NCBI GenBank assembly: GCA_910575795.1
Contig: CAJTGE010000018.1
Span: 28,353 to 92,352 of the forward strand
Length of the DNA: 64,000 nucleotides
From: Clostridiaceae bacterium
GTDB taxonomy: Bacteria; Bacillota; Clostridia; Lachnospirales; Lachnospiraceae
Direction of reading: 5' to 3'
Each line of letters begins with the position of its first letter. Position 1 is the first letter of the stretch. The translations under genes were made by a program, and so were the position numbers. The notes beneath the pieces are model-generated. The model saw nothing but the letters and a program-made list of their open reading frames with translations, made no database searches and was not told the origin of the DNA. Shown here piece by piece: positions 16,116-24,635 of this stretch.

Positions 16116-16639
16116 GCCTCCGCCATGCCGCATCCGGTATCCATGCTGCATTTCTGCAGATACTTATGCGCCTGCGGCTCTGTCATATGGTTGCGCCCCA
16201 TCAGGAGCTGCTTGGCCTTATCAATCGCCGCGCGCTCCCCGTCCCCCCTCGGCAGCGGTTTCTTCCTCCTCTCCCGCCTTCGTCCGCTCTGCGTCTCCTC
16301 GAGCATGCGCACCGTGGAAATGAGATCGCACATCTTAAAGGGGGTCGGAAGGCAGACGAGGCGTCCCATATCCTCCCCGCTCCATTTGGCCGGGGAGGCG
16401 ATCACCAGGATCTCAAATGCGTCCGAAAGCTGGCGCCCCAGCTCGCGGCACGTCATATCCCCGAAACAAAAGCCGCAGATCACAATCCCGCTCCTCAGAT
16501 CATCCGCATTTGCCAGCACCTGCGCGCCGCAGGTGCATGAAACCGTGGTCTGCAGCCCGTTTTTGACAAGGATATTGCGGATACTTCGTCCGTCCTCCGG
16601 CTTTTTAAATGCCACTATAATATTCGTCAACCGCCTCAC
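16085..16639 (-). CDS. ANTAR-domain RNA-binding antiterminator (NasT/AmiR-like)
   Basis: A 184-residue regulator. The N-terminal 110 residues resemble a receiver domain without the usual Asp pattern. The C-terminal ANTAR domain (about 125-182; AIDKAKQLLMGRNHMTEPQA, HKYLQ, MAEAAEMIL) binds paired RNA hairpins to prevent termination. ANTAR proteins beside glutamine synthetase genes are known in Clostridia, where they link nitrogen status to expression. It starts 9 nt after the GS-like gene; the GTG at 16639 overlaps its GGAGAGG site, so the TTG three codons on is an alternative. Confidence 0.82.
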   Translation of the reverse strand: MRRLTNIIVAFKKPEDGRSIRNILVKNGLQTTVSCTCGAQVLANADDLRSGIVICGFCFGDMTCRELGRQLSDAFEILVIASPAKWSGEDMGRLVCLPTPFKMCDLISTVRMLEETQSGRRRERRKKPLPRGDGERAAIDKAKQLLMGRNHMTEPQAHKYLQKCSMDTGCGMAEAAEMILRLYG

Positions 16640-16648
16640 CTCTCCCCG

Positions 16649-17968
16649 TCAGCAGCGATACAGGTATTCCGCGAGCTCCCAGTCCGTCACATACGAGCAG
16701 AAGCGCTCCCATTCCTCCTTTTTCCCCTCATGGTACACCCGGCAGAGCTTATCCCCAAAGGTGCGCCGGGCAAACGAATTTTCGGGAAGCTGGCGGATCA
16801 GCACGCCCAGCGTCTCCGGAAAGCGCGGATCCGCCTCGTACTGCGTAAGCTCACAGCCATTTTCCAGGCCGTTAAGCCCCGCTGAAAGAATCGCTGCCAG
16901 AGCCAGGTAGGGATTCGCCGCCGGATCCGGGAAAAGCGCCTCCAGAGACGCCCCTCTCTCCGAGCAGCCTGTCAGGCGGACGGCCTTATCGCTTCCCTTT
17001 TCCCAGGCCGCGGCCGGGAATTCCGGCTGGAACACGGATCCGCGGCTGGCTGCCAGGCGTTTGTAGGAATTGATCATAGGATTCGTAAAAATCATCATAT
17101 TGTATAAATTCTTAAGAATTCCCACCCGAAACCGCGCGGCCGCCTCCCCCGCATCCGAGCCGTCCGTCCGCCGGATCGTCATGCCCACATGAAGCCCCGA
17201 GCCGTCCCCGCTCATGTTGGGCTTTGGCATAAAGGTCGCATGCAGCCCGTGGCGCTTCGCAATCCGCTTCACCGCTGTCTTAAACGTCTGCAGATAGTCG
17301 CCTGCCTCCACCCCGCGGCGCGGCGGCAGCCGGAAGCTGTGCTGGCCCGGCGTGAGGCCGTGGCGCGCGCTCTCTGCTTCCATTCCCGCCTCCTCAAGGT
17401 TCATGAGCATATCGCGCCGCACATTCTCCGCCAGATCGATCGGCCCCGCGTCATAATAGCTCGCCACCTCATGCGTGATCGTCGTGGGCCTCCCGTTGTC
17501 ATCCGTGTGGAATAAATAAAATTCACACTGAAAATCAAACTCAACCGCAAGACCCATCTCCCCTGCCCTCTCCACCTGCCTCTGCAGCAGATACCGCGAA
17601 TCCAGCCCGGAAAAAGCCCCGTCCGGGCCGCAGATATTGCAGATCAGCCGCGCCGTATGCGATCCGGCCCCCTCCCAGGGAAGAAGCGCATACGTATGCA
17701 GATCCGGTTTTAAATAGAGCTGCGTTTGCTCCTGCCTGTCCGTTAAGTAATCCGGCGCGGACTCGCTGTCCGTCTCCCCCTTTTTAAGCCCTCCCAGGGC
17801 AAAACGGTTGATCGGATATCCCTCCCTCACAGCCCGTTCCGCCTGGTTTTTCGTCATCTCGACCACCTTATTCTGCCCGAATACGTCTGTAAACTGAAAT
17901 TTTACCAGATCGACTGCCTCGTCAAAAAGGGGGGCGTTGTTCTTTTCCATCTTTATCTTCATCTCCAT
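16649..17968 (-). CDS. Glutamine synthetase-like protein with degenerate active site
   Basis: About 439 residues, collinear with bacterial type I glutamine synthetase. Shared landmarks are FQFTDVFGQNK, LYLKPDLHTYALLPW, HGLHATFMPKPN, NPMINSYKRL and FPDPAANPYLALAAILSAGL. Key residues are altered. The E-x-E metal pair is Q147-C-E149; the HHEVAPGQHE block reads RHGLTPGQHS (Gly204 and Ser211 replace two metal Glu); the GYEAP flap after NSYKRL is absent; and the RVEFR block reads ASLEALF. His260 and Glu343 remain. It is therefore unlikely to make glutamine in the normal way and may be a regulator or a ligase of other specificity. GAGGTGG supports the start at 17968. Confidence 0.85.
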   Translation of the reverse strand: MEMKIKMEKNNAPLFDEAVDLVKFQFTDVFGQNKVVEMTKNQAERAVREGYPINRFALGGLKKGETDSESAPDYLTDRQEQTQLYLKPDLHTYALLPWEGAGSHTARLICNICGPDGAFSGLDSRYLLQRQVERAGEMGLAVEFDFQCEFYLFHTDDNGRPTTITHEVASYYDAGPIDLAENVRRDMLMNLEEAGMEAESARHGLTPGQHSFRLPPRRGVEAGDYLQTFKTAVKRIAKRHGLHATFMPKPNMSGDGSGLHVGMTIRRTDGSDAGEAAARFRVGILKNLYNMMIFTNPMINSYKRLAASRGSVFQPEFPAAAWEKGSDKAVRLTGCSERGASLEALFPDPAANPYLALAAILSAGLNGLENGCELTQYEADPRFPETLGVLIRQLPENSFARRTFGDKLCRVYHEGKKEEWERFCSYVTDWELAEYLYRC

Positions 17969-17991
17969 TTCCACCTCGCGTCTTTTTAACC

Positions 17992-18029
17992 GCAAAAGGG
18001 AGCTGTACCGTTAAAGTCAGCCCCTTTGC
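17992..18029 (-). promoter_or_regulatory. Hairpin in the leader of the GS-like gene
   Basis: On the minus strand GCAAAGGGGCTG pairs with CAGCTCCCTTTTGC around a 12-nt loop, ending about 25 nt before the start codon. Its place ahead of an ANTAR-linked gene makes it a candidate attenuator, but the loop is not the six-base ANTAR loop and the T run is short. Confidence 0.35.
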
Positions 18030-18086
18030 CAATGTTTATGCTGCTGTCTGCGCCTATATTGCACCCGAGTCATATATGATAGGGAT

Positions 18087-18170
18087 CGTGAAAGGGTGCC
18101 AGAGAGCTTCTATTTCTCCGAGCGGGATCGGGGATTCTGTTGGATATAGAAGCTCTCGGGCGGCGGCCGG
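18087..18170. repeat. Family B palindromic element, truncated copy
   Basis: Matches the right half of the full copy at 34255-34378: GAGCGGGATCGGGGATTC, then TTGGATATAGAAGCTCTCGG and GCGGCGGCC, with the GTGAAAGGG left end. It lacks the left inner arm. It lies between the GS-like and dapF-like genes. Confidence 0.6.
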
Positions 18171-18176
18171 GTAGCC

Positions 18177-19037
18177 TCACAACAACTCAAGCCTCTCCGT
18201 CATCCCGCTCCCAAGCGTCATTTTCCCCACATAGCCGACCTCGCCCACCATGTAGACCACGCCGTCCTCCTTGATCTCCACTTCCAGCACGCCGCCGGGC
18301 ATATGCACATACATGTGGCTGTCCGCCAGGCCCAGACGCACGGCCGCGCAGGCCGCGGCGCAGGCGCACGTTCCGGATGCCAGCGTATACCCCGCGCCGC
18401 GCTCATAAATCTCGATCTGGATATTCGTCCGGTCCAGGACATTTAAAAGCTGCGTGTTGACCTTTTCAGGAAAACATTCCGCCCCCTCCGAGTGTTCCCC
18501 GATGCGGCAGACGAGCTCCTTTGAAATCTCATTCATCCAGATCACACAGTGCGGGTTTCCGATGGAAAGGCAGGTGGTCACATACGGGATCTTGCCGAAT
18601 ACCATGGTCTGGTTCACCATCTCCCGCCGCTCGCCGGTCACCGGGATCTCGTCGCTCCAGAATGTCGGGCGGCCGATGGAGATTTTCACGCGCGTTCCCT
18701 GCTCGTTTAAGTAAAAAACCGTCTCCTCCCCGTCCGCTGTCATCCAGGACACGCTCGTCTTCTGGACATAGCCGGCGTCCTTTAAATACTTTGCAAAGAT
18801 CCCCATCCCGTTTCCGCTCTTCTTTGCCTCGCTTCCGTCGGGATTAAAAATCTTTACATACATCCGCTCCTGATCCAGGTAAGGCCCGGCCAGGATACCG
18901 TCTGAACCTGCCCCGAAATGGCGGTTGCAGATGAGCCGTATCCGCTCTTCATTTAACTCCATCTCATTGTGGTTCGGATCATAAATCAGATAATCATTTC
19001 CCATGCAGTGATACTTTTCCAGAACAATCTGCTTCAT
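18177..19037 (-). CDS. DapF paralogue with both catalytic cysteines replaced by serine
   Basis: A 286-residue member of the DapF fold. Family landmarks are clear: MGNDYLIYD, FGAGSDGIL, FNPDGSE, IGNPHCVIW, YERGAGYT. At the two catalytic positions it has Ser74 (KKSGNGMG) and Ser221 (LASGTCACA), where true DapF has Cys; Cys224 appears three residues later. I recall Ser-for-Cys versions of these two motifs in other bacteria, suggesting a distinct subfamily rather than random decay. It may be an epimerase or racemase with another mechanism or substrate, or non-catalytic. A canonical dapF is 2 kb away. It is the first gene after a family A hairpin. Confidence 0.85.
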   Translation of the reverse strand: MKQIVLEKYHCMGNDYLIYDPNHNEMELNEERIRLICNRHFGAGSDGILAGPYLDQERMYVKIFNPDGSEAKKSGNGMGIFAKYLKDAGYVQKTSVSWMTADGEETVFYLNEQGTRVKISIGRPTFWSDEIPVTGERREMVNQTMVFGKIPYVTTCLSIGNPHCVIWMNEISKELVCRIGEHSEGAECFPEKVNTQLLNVLDRTNIQIEIYERGAGYTLASGTCACAAACAAVRLGLADSHMYVHMPGGVLEVEIKEDGVVYMVGEVGYVGKMTLGSGMTERLELL

Positions 19038-19125
19038 CCGCGCATCCTCCTATCGCTGATATAATGGACAGCCATGATTTCGTTTTCACGGGCCGGGCCG
19101 GAGCTTTTTCCTCCGCCCACTTATA

Positions 19126-19179
19126 TGTACTCTCGGACTCTACCCCCGCAAATCAGGCGCGGTGAGAGCCCGAGAGTGG
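19126..19179 (-). repeat. Family A hairpin element, copy 2 (short form)
   Basis: TGTACTCTCGGACTC and GAGAGCCCGAGAGT form arms around a GC-rich loop containing CAGGCGCGG. It lies 88 nt upstream of the dapF-like start and just after the stop of the AI-2E-family gene. Confidence 0.6.
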
Positions 19180-19181
19180 AT

Positions 19182-20306
19182 TTATGAGCGGCGAAAGCGC
19201 TCGATCTCGCGCCAGAGCGCCCGCGCATTCTCAATCAGGCCATCAAACGCCCCATACTTATAAAAATTAATAAACAAAAGGCCCACAGGCACGGCCAGGA
19301 TCATGCCGGCAATCCCGCGCGCCTTAAAGCCGATATACAGCAGAAACAGCGTCATCAGCGGCGGGATCCCCATGGAATCCCCCACGATCTTCGGCTGAAT
19401 AATCTGGCGCACCACCTGAGTCAGGATGTAAATCAGGATCAGGCCCGCTCCATACGCATATTCGCCTGTAAAAAGCTTGATCGCCGCCCACGGAAGCAGC
19501 ACGGTCCCGGTCCCGAATATGGGCAGGAAATCCAGCAGGGCGATGAGCACAGCCAGCACAAGCCCGTACCGCACGCCCAGCACAAGAAGCCCTGCGGCCA
19601 ATATGCCCGCCACCACGAACATAATCCGAAACTGCGCCAGAAAATAGCCGCCGATCAGGCCCTTTGCATCCCTTTTTAAATACTCCGTATACTGGAACAC
19701 GGCGCGCGGCAGATGCGCCGTGAGCCAGCCCATGACTGCCTCCCGCTCTGCCAGGAACAGGTACGAGGCCAGAAACATCACGATCGTATTCACCATCGCA
19801 TTCGGTATGCCTCTCGCCACGCTTCCGGCCAGCTCCACCGTCGGCACCGCCGCCTTTGACACCAGACCCCCGATGCTTCCCCTCACAGCCTCCCAGAGCC
19901 CGGAGAGAAGGCCGCTCATGCCGTCCGGCAAAAAGGAAAACAGCCGTTCGCCGTTTGCAAACGCCCCGTCGATCTCCAGCAGCGCGTGCTCATACAGGGC
20001 CGGGATATCGGCGGCAAAGGCCGACAGCTCCCGGTAAACCAGCAGGACCGCCAGGTAGATAAGCCCAATCACTGCCGCAAGCGCCGTTACCATGACCGCT
20101 ATGGAGCTGTGCCGTCTCACAATCCGCAGGCGGCGTTCCAGATAACGGACCGGCGCGTTGGCCGCCATGGCGACCAGCCATCCGACGACGAACGGCATAA
20201 AAAAGCTCAAAAGCTTAGGCCCCCACACGCAGGCCAGGTAAATCCCGGCCAGAGGAAACGCGACATTGAGCAGCATCCGGACATACCGCTTTACGTCCTC
20301 TGTCAT
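19182..20306 (-). CDS. AI-2E family transporter (DUF20 permease)
   Basis: A 374-residue integral membrane protein with about seven to eight hydrophobic segments. The pattern fits the AI-2E/PerM family (LIALLDFLPIFGTGTVLLPW, LTQVVRQIIQPKIVGDSMGI, PPLMTLFLLYIGFKARG). Members export small molecules or exchange ions; substrates are mostly unknown, and the autoinducer role is shown for few. The start overlaps the upstream aminotransferase stop by 4 nt, so the two are coupled. Confidence 0.88.
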   Translation of the reverse strand: MTEDVKRYVRMLLNVAFPLAGIYLACVWGPKLLSFFMPFVVGWLVAMAANAPVRYLERRLRIVRRHSSIAVMVTALAAVIGLIYLAVLLVYRELSAFAADIPALYEHALLEIDGAFANGERLFSFLPDGMSGLLSGLWEAVRGSIGGLVSKAAVPTVELAGSVARGIPNAMVNTIVMFLASYLFLAEREAVMGWLTAHLPRAVFQYTEYLKRDAKGLIGGYFLAQFRIMFVVAGILAAGLLVLGVRYGLVLAVLIALLDFLPIFGTGTVLLPWAAIKLFTGEYAYGAGLILIYILTQVVRQIIQPKIVGDSMGIPPLMTLFLLYIGFKARGIAGMILAVPVGLLFINFYKYGAFDGLIENARALWREIERFRRS

Positions 20307-21496
20307 ATCAGGCCGTAGTGTTGCGCAATCGCCCGGAACGCGGGCAGAGAGCGCTCGATCTGTTCATAGGACACACAGTACGCAAGCCGCACATATCCGC
20401 CGCAGGCGAATGAGCTTCCCGGAACCACCAGGACATTGTGTTTCTTGCAGACCTCGCAGAACTCCTTCTCATCCTCCTCCGGAGATTTCATAAAGAGATA
20501 AAATGCGCCCTGCGGTTTCACGCATGTGAACCCGCACTCCCGCAAACCGTTGTACAGGAGATTCCGGTTCCGGTCATACGCCGCCACATCCACCTCCGCG
20601 TCCAGACAGCGCCCAATCACGCGCTGCATCAGGGAGGGCGCGTTCACGCAGCCCAGGACGCGGTTCGCAATCGAGGCCGCCTTAAAGACCTCTCCCGCAC
20701 TTTCCATCTCATCCGGGATCACCAGATAGCCGATCCGCTCCCCGGGCAGGGACAGGGACTTGCTGAACGAATAGCAGATAACCGTATTCCTGTAATACCC
20801 GGTGACAAAAGGAACCTTTACGCCGTCATACGCCAGCTCCCGGTACGGCTCATCTGAGATCAGGGCGATCTGCGACTGGAATTCCCCCTGCTTCCTCTCA
20901 AGGATCCCTGCGATCCGTCTCAGCGTCTCATCCGAATAAACCACGCCTGTGGGGTTATTCGGCGTATTGATGATCACCGCCTTAGTCCGCTTGCTGATCC
21001 GCTTCTCAAATTCCTCAAGATCCGGCTGGAAATCTGCGGTATTGGGGGGTACGACGCGCAGCTCCCCGTCATAATTGCGCACATATGAGCCGTACTCCAC
21101 AAAATACGGGGCAAACGTTACCACCTCGTCGCCCGGATCCAGAATGGTCTTTAAGATCACATTCAGCCCGCTGGCCGCCCCGACCGTCATCAGGATATTC
21201 CCCTTGTGGAACCGCGTCCCAAAGCGCCGGTTCAGCGAAGCGGCGACCGCCTCCCGCACATCCTCATAGCCCGCGTTGGACATGTAGCCGTGGACAAACA
21301 GGGAATCCTCCTGCTCCAGGATATCCAGAATCGCCTCCTTTACCTCACCCGGCGCAGGGACGCTCGGATTTCCGAGGCTGAAATCAAACACATTTTCCCG
21401 GCCGTAAAGGCGCGCCAGCCGGTTTCCCTCCTCGAACATCATCCGGATCGCGGAATTGTTCTGAATCATCGGCGTCATTTTTTTGGAAATCATCAT
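20303..21496 (-). CDS. PLP-dependent class I/II aminotransferase
   Basis: A 397-residue aspartate-aminotransferase-fold enzyme. Visible landmarks: substrate loop FSLGNPSVPAPGEV, cofactor region TVGAASGLN, NTPNNPTG, SDEPYRELAYDG and the PLP lysine in CYSFSKSLSLPGERIGY. It moves amino groups between an amino acid and a keto acid; the sequence does not tell which. It overlaps the polymerase-like gene upstream by 4 nt and the AI-2E gene downstream by 4 nt, forming a tight three-gene unit. Confidence 0.9.
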   Translation of the reverse strand: MMISKKMTPMIQNNSAIRMMFEEGNRLARLYGRENVFDFSLGNPSVPAPGEVKEAILDILEQEDSLFVHGYMSNAGYEDVREAVAASLNRRFGTRFHKGNILMTVGAASGLNVILKTILDPGDEVVTFAPYFVEYGSYVRNYDGELRVVPPNTADFQPDLEEFEKRISKRTKAVIINTPNNPTGVVYSDETLRRIAGILERKQGEFQSQIALISDEPYRELAYDGVKVPFVTGYYRNTVICYSFSKSLSLPGERIGYLVIPDEMESAGEVFKAASIANRVLGCVNAPSLMQRVIGRCLDAEVDVAAYDRNRNLLYNGLRECGFTCVKPQGAFYLFMKSPEEDEKEFCEVCKKHNVLVVPGSSFACGGYVRLAYCVSYEQIERSLPAFRAIAQHYGLI

Positions 21497-22842
21497 AATA
21501 AAGCCCCTTTCTTAATCGCAAAGCGCCTGCCTCCCTTACGGCGCCCGCTCCCGGACAGGCCGCTTCCCTTAAAAAAGGAGACATAAAGCGCCGCCGCCCC
21601 TGTGACTGCCAGATAAAACCAGGTCGCGGGATTGCTGAACCACGTTGTAAAAAAGGATAAAAGCAGATAAAACGCCATCTGCGCATACAGCAGGTACAGG
21701 ATGGGATTGCGCACATGCTCCATCTTCCGCATCAGGACAAAGGATACAAAGCCCAGGACACAGGAAAACATCAGCACGCCGAGCAGCCCAAAATCATAAT
21801 ATGCGTCATAAATCAGCGTTAATGTCGTCATCTCCGTCCTGGTGACAAAAACCGGCCCCGGCGTCAGGGACGGATACAGAAATTTCAGCCCGCTTAAGCT
21901 CCACAGAGGGGCCAGCATCCGCATGCCCCATGTGTGCCCCGCGCCCTGCCCGGTCAGGCAGTTAAAATTATCGTAATTGTTGGCCACATACATATAGGGC
22001 TGTGAAAGAAAGAGCGGCATCTTCTCCTGCTTCATCTCAAAAACGGCCTTTAAATACGCGCTGTCATGGCTTCTGGCAGCCGTCATCGCCACATACGCCG
22101 CGGCAAACGCCGCCGCCGCGCCCAAAAGGATGGGCAGGCGCACCCGTTCCCCCATCTGGATATACGTAAAGGCCGCCAGAAGCACTGCCAGAAGAAGCTG
22201 GGAACGCGACACACAGAGAACGGGAATCAGCAGGGCCAGCGCGTCCATCACAAGAAGCGCCGCGGTCTGCGTCTGATTTCGGCCCCGGTCAATACAGAAA
22301 TACATCACGGAAAGGGACGGCACAAGCGCGCACGACACGGTCACATAATGGATCCCCGTCAGGTGGAAATACGAATACGCGTGCGGAACCCCCCTCACGA
22401 AAAGCGGGACATAGCCAAGCGCCGCCGCCTCGGCCGCAAAACACCCGGCTGACAGCACGGTAAGGATACAGGCCGCCGCAAAGATCGGCTGCTTCGCATC
22501 CCCAAAATCCGCGCGCCGGCTCTGGCGGTTCCACCTCGCGCCGCTTCCGCCCTCCAGATACCAGAAGACCGCATAAAAACCGGAAAACGCAGCCAGAAAC
22601 GAAAGCCAGGTCATGGCATTCCAGTCCTGGCTTAAACGGCTGAGCCGCAGGGCGGCCAGCCCCTGCCCGCCCACAAAGGACAGCGCAAACAGGGCGCGCA
22701 GGTGGAGCGCGTTCCCGGACCGCCTGTAATCCTCATAATACAGCCACAGCGCCGCCCCCAGAAGGCAGAGCCCGGCCGGATACGGATGCCGGCTCATAGC
22801 AAACATCCAGGCCGCCCCATAGCACAATACATAAACGATCAT
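21493..22842 (-). CDS. O-antigen/oligosaccharide repeat-unit polymerase-like membrane protein
   Basis: A 449-residue protein with about eleven hydrophobic segments and a large extracytoplasmic loop (about 290-360; YVANNYDNFNCLTGQGAG, then the TPGPVFVTRTEM region), the layout of Wzy-type polymerases that join polysaccharide repeat units outside the membrane. No glycosyltransferases are in the window, so it is isolated from any capsule cluster. It overlaps the aminotransferase gene by 4 nt. The call rests on topology and loop character. Confidence 0.68.
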   Translation of the reverse strand: MIVYVLCYGAAWMFAMSRHPYPAGLCLLGAALWLYYEDYRRSGNALHLRALFALSFVGGQGLAALRLSRLSQDWNAMTWLSFLAAFSGFYAVFWYLEGGSGARWNRQSRRADFGDAKQPIFAAACILTVLSAGCFAAEAAALGYVPLFVRGVPHAYSYFHLTGIHYVTVSCALVPSLSVMYFCIDRGRNQTQTAALLVMDALALLIPVLCVSRSQLLLAVLLAAFTYIQMGERVRLPILLGAAAAFAAAYVAMTAARSHDSAYLKAVFEMKQEKMPLFLSQPYMYVANNYDNFNCLTGQGAGHTWGMRMLAPLWSLSGLKFLYPSLTPGPVFVTRTEMTTLTLIYDAYYDFGLLGVLMFSCVLGFVSFVLMRKMEHVRNPILYLLYAQMAFYLLLSFFTTWFSNPATWFYLAVTGAAALYVSFFKGSGLSGSGRRKGGRRFAIKKGALL

Positions 22843-22939
22843 GAACTTGTTTCCCTTCCATAAGACGGAAGGGCCGCGTTTCTCCTTCGCCGCCCTTCCC
22901 TTTTCGTGTCCGCGCCCTCACGCGATGCCGCGTGCAGAC

Positions 22940-23203
22940 CTATTCCCCCAGTCCCTCGTCCACAATCCGCAGCATGGAGGACAGCGCTTCCTCCTCGTCC
23001 CGTCCCTCACAGATAAATTCGATCTCGTCCCCGCACTTAATACACGCGCCCAGCACGCTCAGCACGCTTTTTGCGTTGGAGATCGTATCCCTGAATTTAA
23101 ACGTAACGGAACACTCATGCCTCGACGCCTCATTGCACAGGATCCCGGCCGGCCTCAGATGGAGGCCCGTTGAATTTTTAATTGTCGCCATCGCGCGAAC
23201 CAT
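22940..23203 (-). CDS. HPr-family phosphocarrier protein
   Basis: About 87 residues. The HPr active site is present in STGLHLRPAGILC (His near position 13), and the helix carrying the regulatory Ser appears as NAKSVLSVLGACIKCGDEIE. It can therefore plausibly take phosphate from enzyme I and be controlled by HPr kinase. No other PTS gene is in the window, and it differs from typical HPr in the Cys-rich IKCG region, so it may be a paralogue with a regulatory role. GGAGGTG fixes the start at 23203. Confidence 0.82.
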   Translation of the reverse strand: MVRAMATIKNSTGLHLRPAGILCNEASRHECSVTFKFRDTISNAKSVLSVLGACIKCGDEIEFICEGRDEEEALSSMLRIVDEGLGE

Positions 23204-23294
23204 CGCCAAACACCTCCGTTTCTTCCTTTCTGTCAAACCGATATGGCCGCTGTCGCCATAAACATGCGGCCCTCACAGCATCATCTCAATATTT

Positions 23295-24635
23295 TTACTG
23301 CGTCTCTCCCTCTGTCTCTGCCGCAGTTTCCGCTTCCGTCTCCGGGCCGGCCCCGGCGGCCGCTTCCTGGGCGCCTTCCGCTTCATTCGGCCTGTCCGCC
23401 TCTGCCACGGTCACCGTAACCGGGGACGAGGCGATCACCTCAAACGCGTCATCCAGCCGGATCTGAGCCGTGACCGTGTGGACGCCGGGCGTAAGGCCCG
23501 TCACGTCCGCCTGTATATTCATTTTATCCACAGAAAGACTGTCCAAATCCTCTTTTAAGCCCCTCACACGGATCTCTGCCTTTGAATCTCCCAGGGAATA
23601 GCTTAGTGAATCCTCCTGGCCGGTAAGCGTGATATCCTTTGCCTCTGCCGTAAAGCTCCGCTCCCTCAGCCGCTCCACCCGAAGCGTGATCTCCACCACC
23701 GTATTCTCCAGCCCGGCGATGCTCAGCTTGGGATCCAGATGATCCGCCAGATCAATCTGGCACACCTTATCCTGCGTCGCGCCCTGGATATTCAGGGCCG
23801 GATCCTGGATGGTAATGGTGTTTAAAGAAGCCAGATCGGATTTAAGCCCCGCCACGGATATGGTGCGCAGACTCGCCTCCGCGCCCGTGTAGCGGTATCC
23901 GGCCGCCACCTCGCCGCTCACCACAAAATCAAGCGGAATCTCCCTGACCTTCAAAATCTGCATCGAATAGGAAACATCGCCGCTCAAGGTGCGGACCGAT
24001 TCGCCCAAATCCTTCAGCACATTTCCGTTTGCGTCATAGTACACAGGCGTCGCTATGCCGCTCACATCCGCCGTCGCTCCCTCTACGTCAAATTCGATTC
24101 CCACGCTGCTGATCTGCCCCATCAGGGAGACAGGCCCCCTGACCGATACCTGGGAGGGGATTATGGAAATCGTACCCGGCTGGCAGCCCTCGCCCGGCGT
24201 TCCGGCCGGCCGGGCCTCCAGGGCAAAGGATTTTGTAAGAATGTCCTCGGTCTGGATCTTCAAAACCTCCGGAGCCTTCACCACCGGGGCCGATTCAAGC
24301 AAATCCTTATTTTTCAGGACCTCCACCCGGATCGGTATCGCGCCTGTCACATCATACATCTCCGACAGATCCACATAAGCCCTGAAATCCGTATCGCGCA
24401 GCCGGTACGCGTCCTTGGTCCGGATCTTGTAGCTTATGGTAGCCGTCTTCTTTCCAACCACCTCATACGCCAGATTTGCCCGCTCCAGAATCGAATCATT
24501 TACAATCTCAACCTCAATCTCCTGTGTCGCCGTCACAATCGGGTTGGCGATATTGACCACAGCCAGCCACACAAAGAATGCGCAGAACAGCGAGAGAAGC
24601 TTGATCCACAAATTTCTAGTCAGCCTTTCTTTCAT
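23295..24635 (-). CDS. cdaR: YbbR-domain protein CdaR (regulator of diadenylate cyclase)
   Basis: A 446-residue protein with one N-terminal membrane anchor (LWIKLLSLFCAFFVWLAVV, about 9-27) followed by about four extracytoplasmic YbbR repeats and an Ala/Glu-rich acidic tail (last 45 residues). CdaR binds and tunes the membrane cyclase CdaA. It overlaps cdaA by 20 nt. The usual third gene of this operon, glmM, is not here; an HPr-like gene follows after 90 nt. Confidence 0.9.
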   Translation of the reverse strand: MKERLTRNLWIKLLSLFCAFFVWLAVVNIANPIVTATQEIEVEIVNDSILERANLAYEVVGKKTATISYKIRTKDAYRLRDTDFRAYVDLSEMYDVTGAIPIRVEVLKNKDLLESAPVVKAPEVLKIQTEDILTKSFALEARPAGTPGEGCQPGTISIIPSQVSVRGPVSLMGQISSVGIEFDVEGATADVSGIATPVYYDANGNVLKDLGESVRTLSGDVSYSMQILKVREIPLDFVVSGEVAAGYRYTGAEASLRTISVAGLKSDLASLNTITIQDPALNIQGATQDKVCQIDLADHLDPKLSIAGLENTVVEITLRVERLRERSFTAEAKDITLTGQEDSLSYSLGDSKAEIRVRGLKEDLDSLSVDKMNIQADVTGLTPGVHTVTAQIRLDDAFEVIASSPVTVTVAEADRPNEAEGAQEAAAGAGPETEAETAAETEGETQ

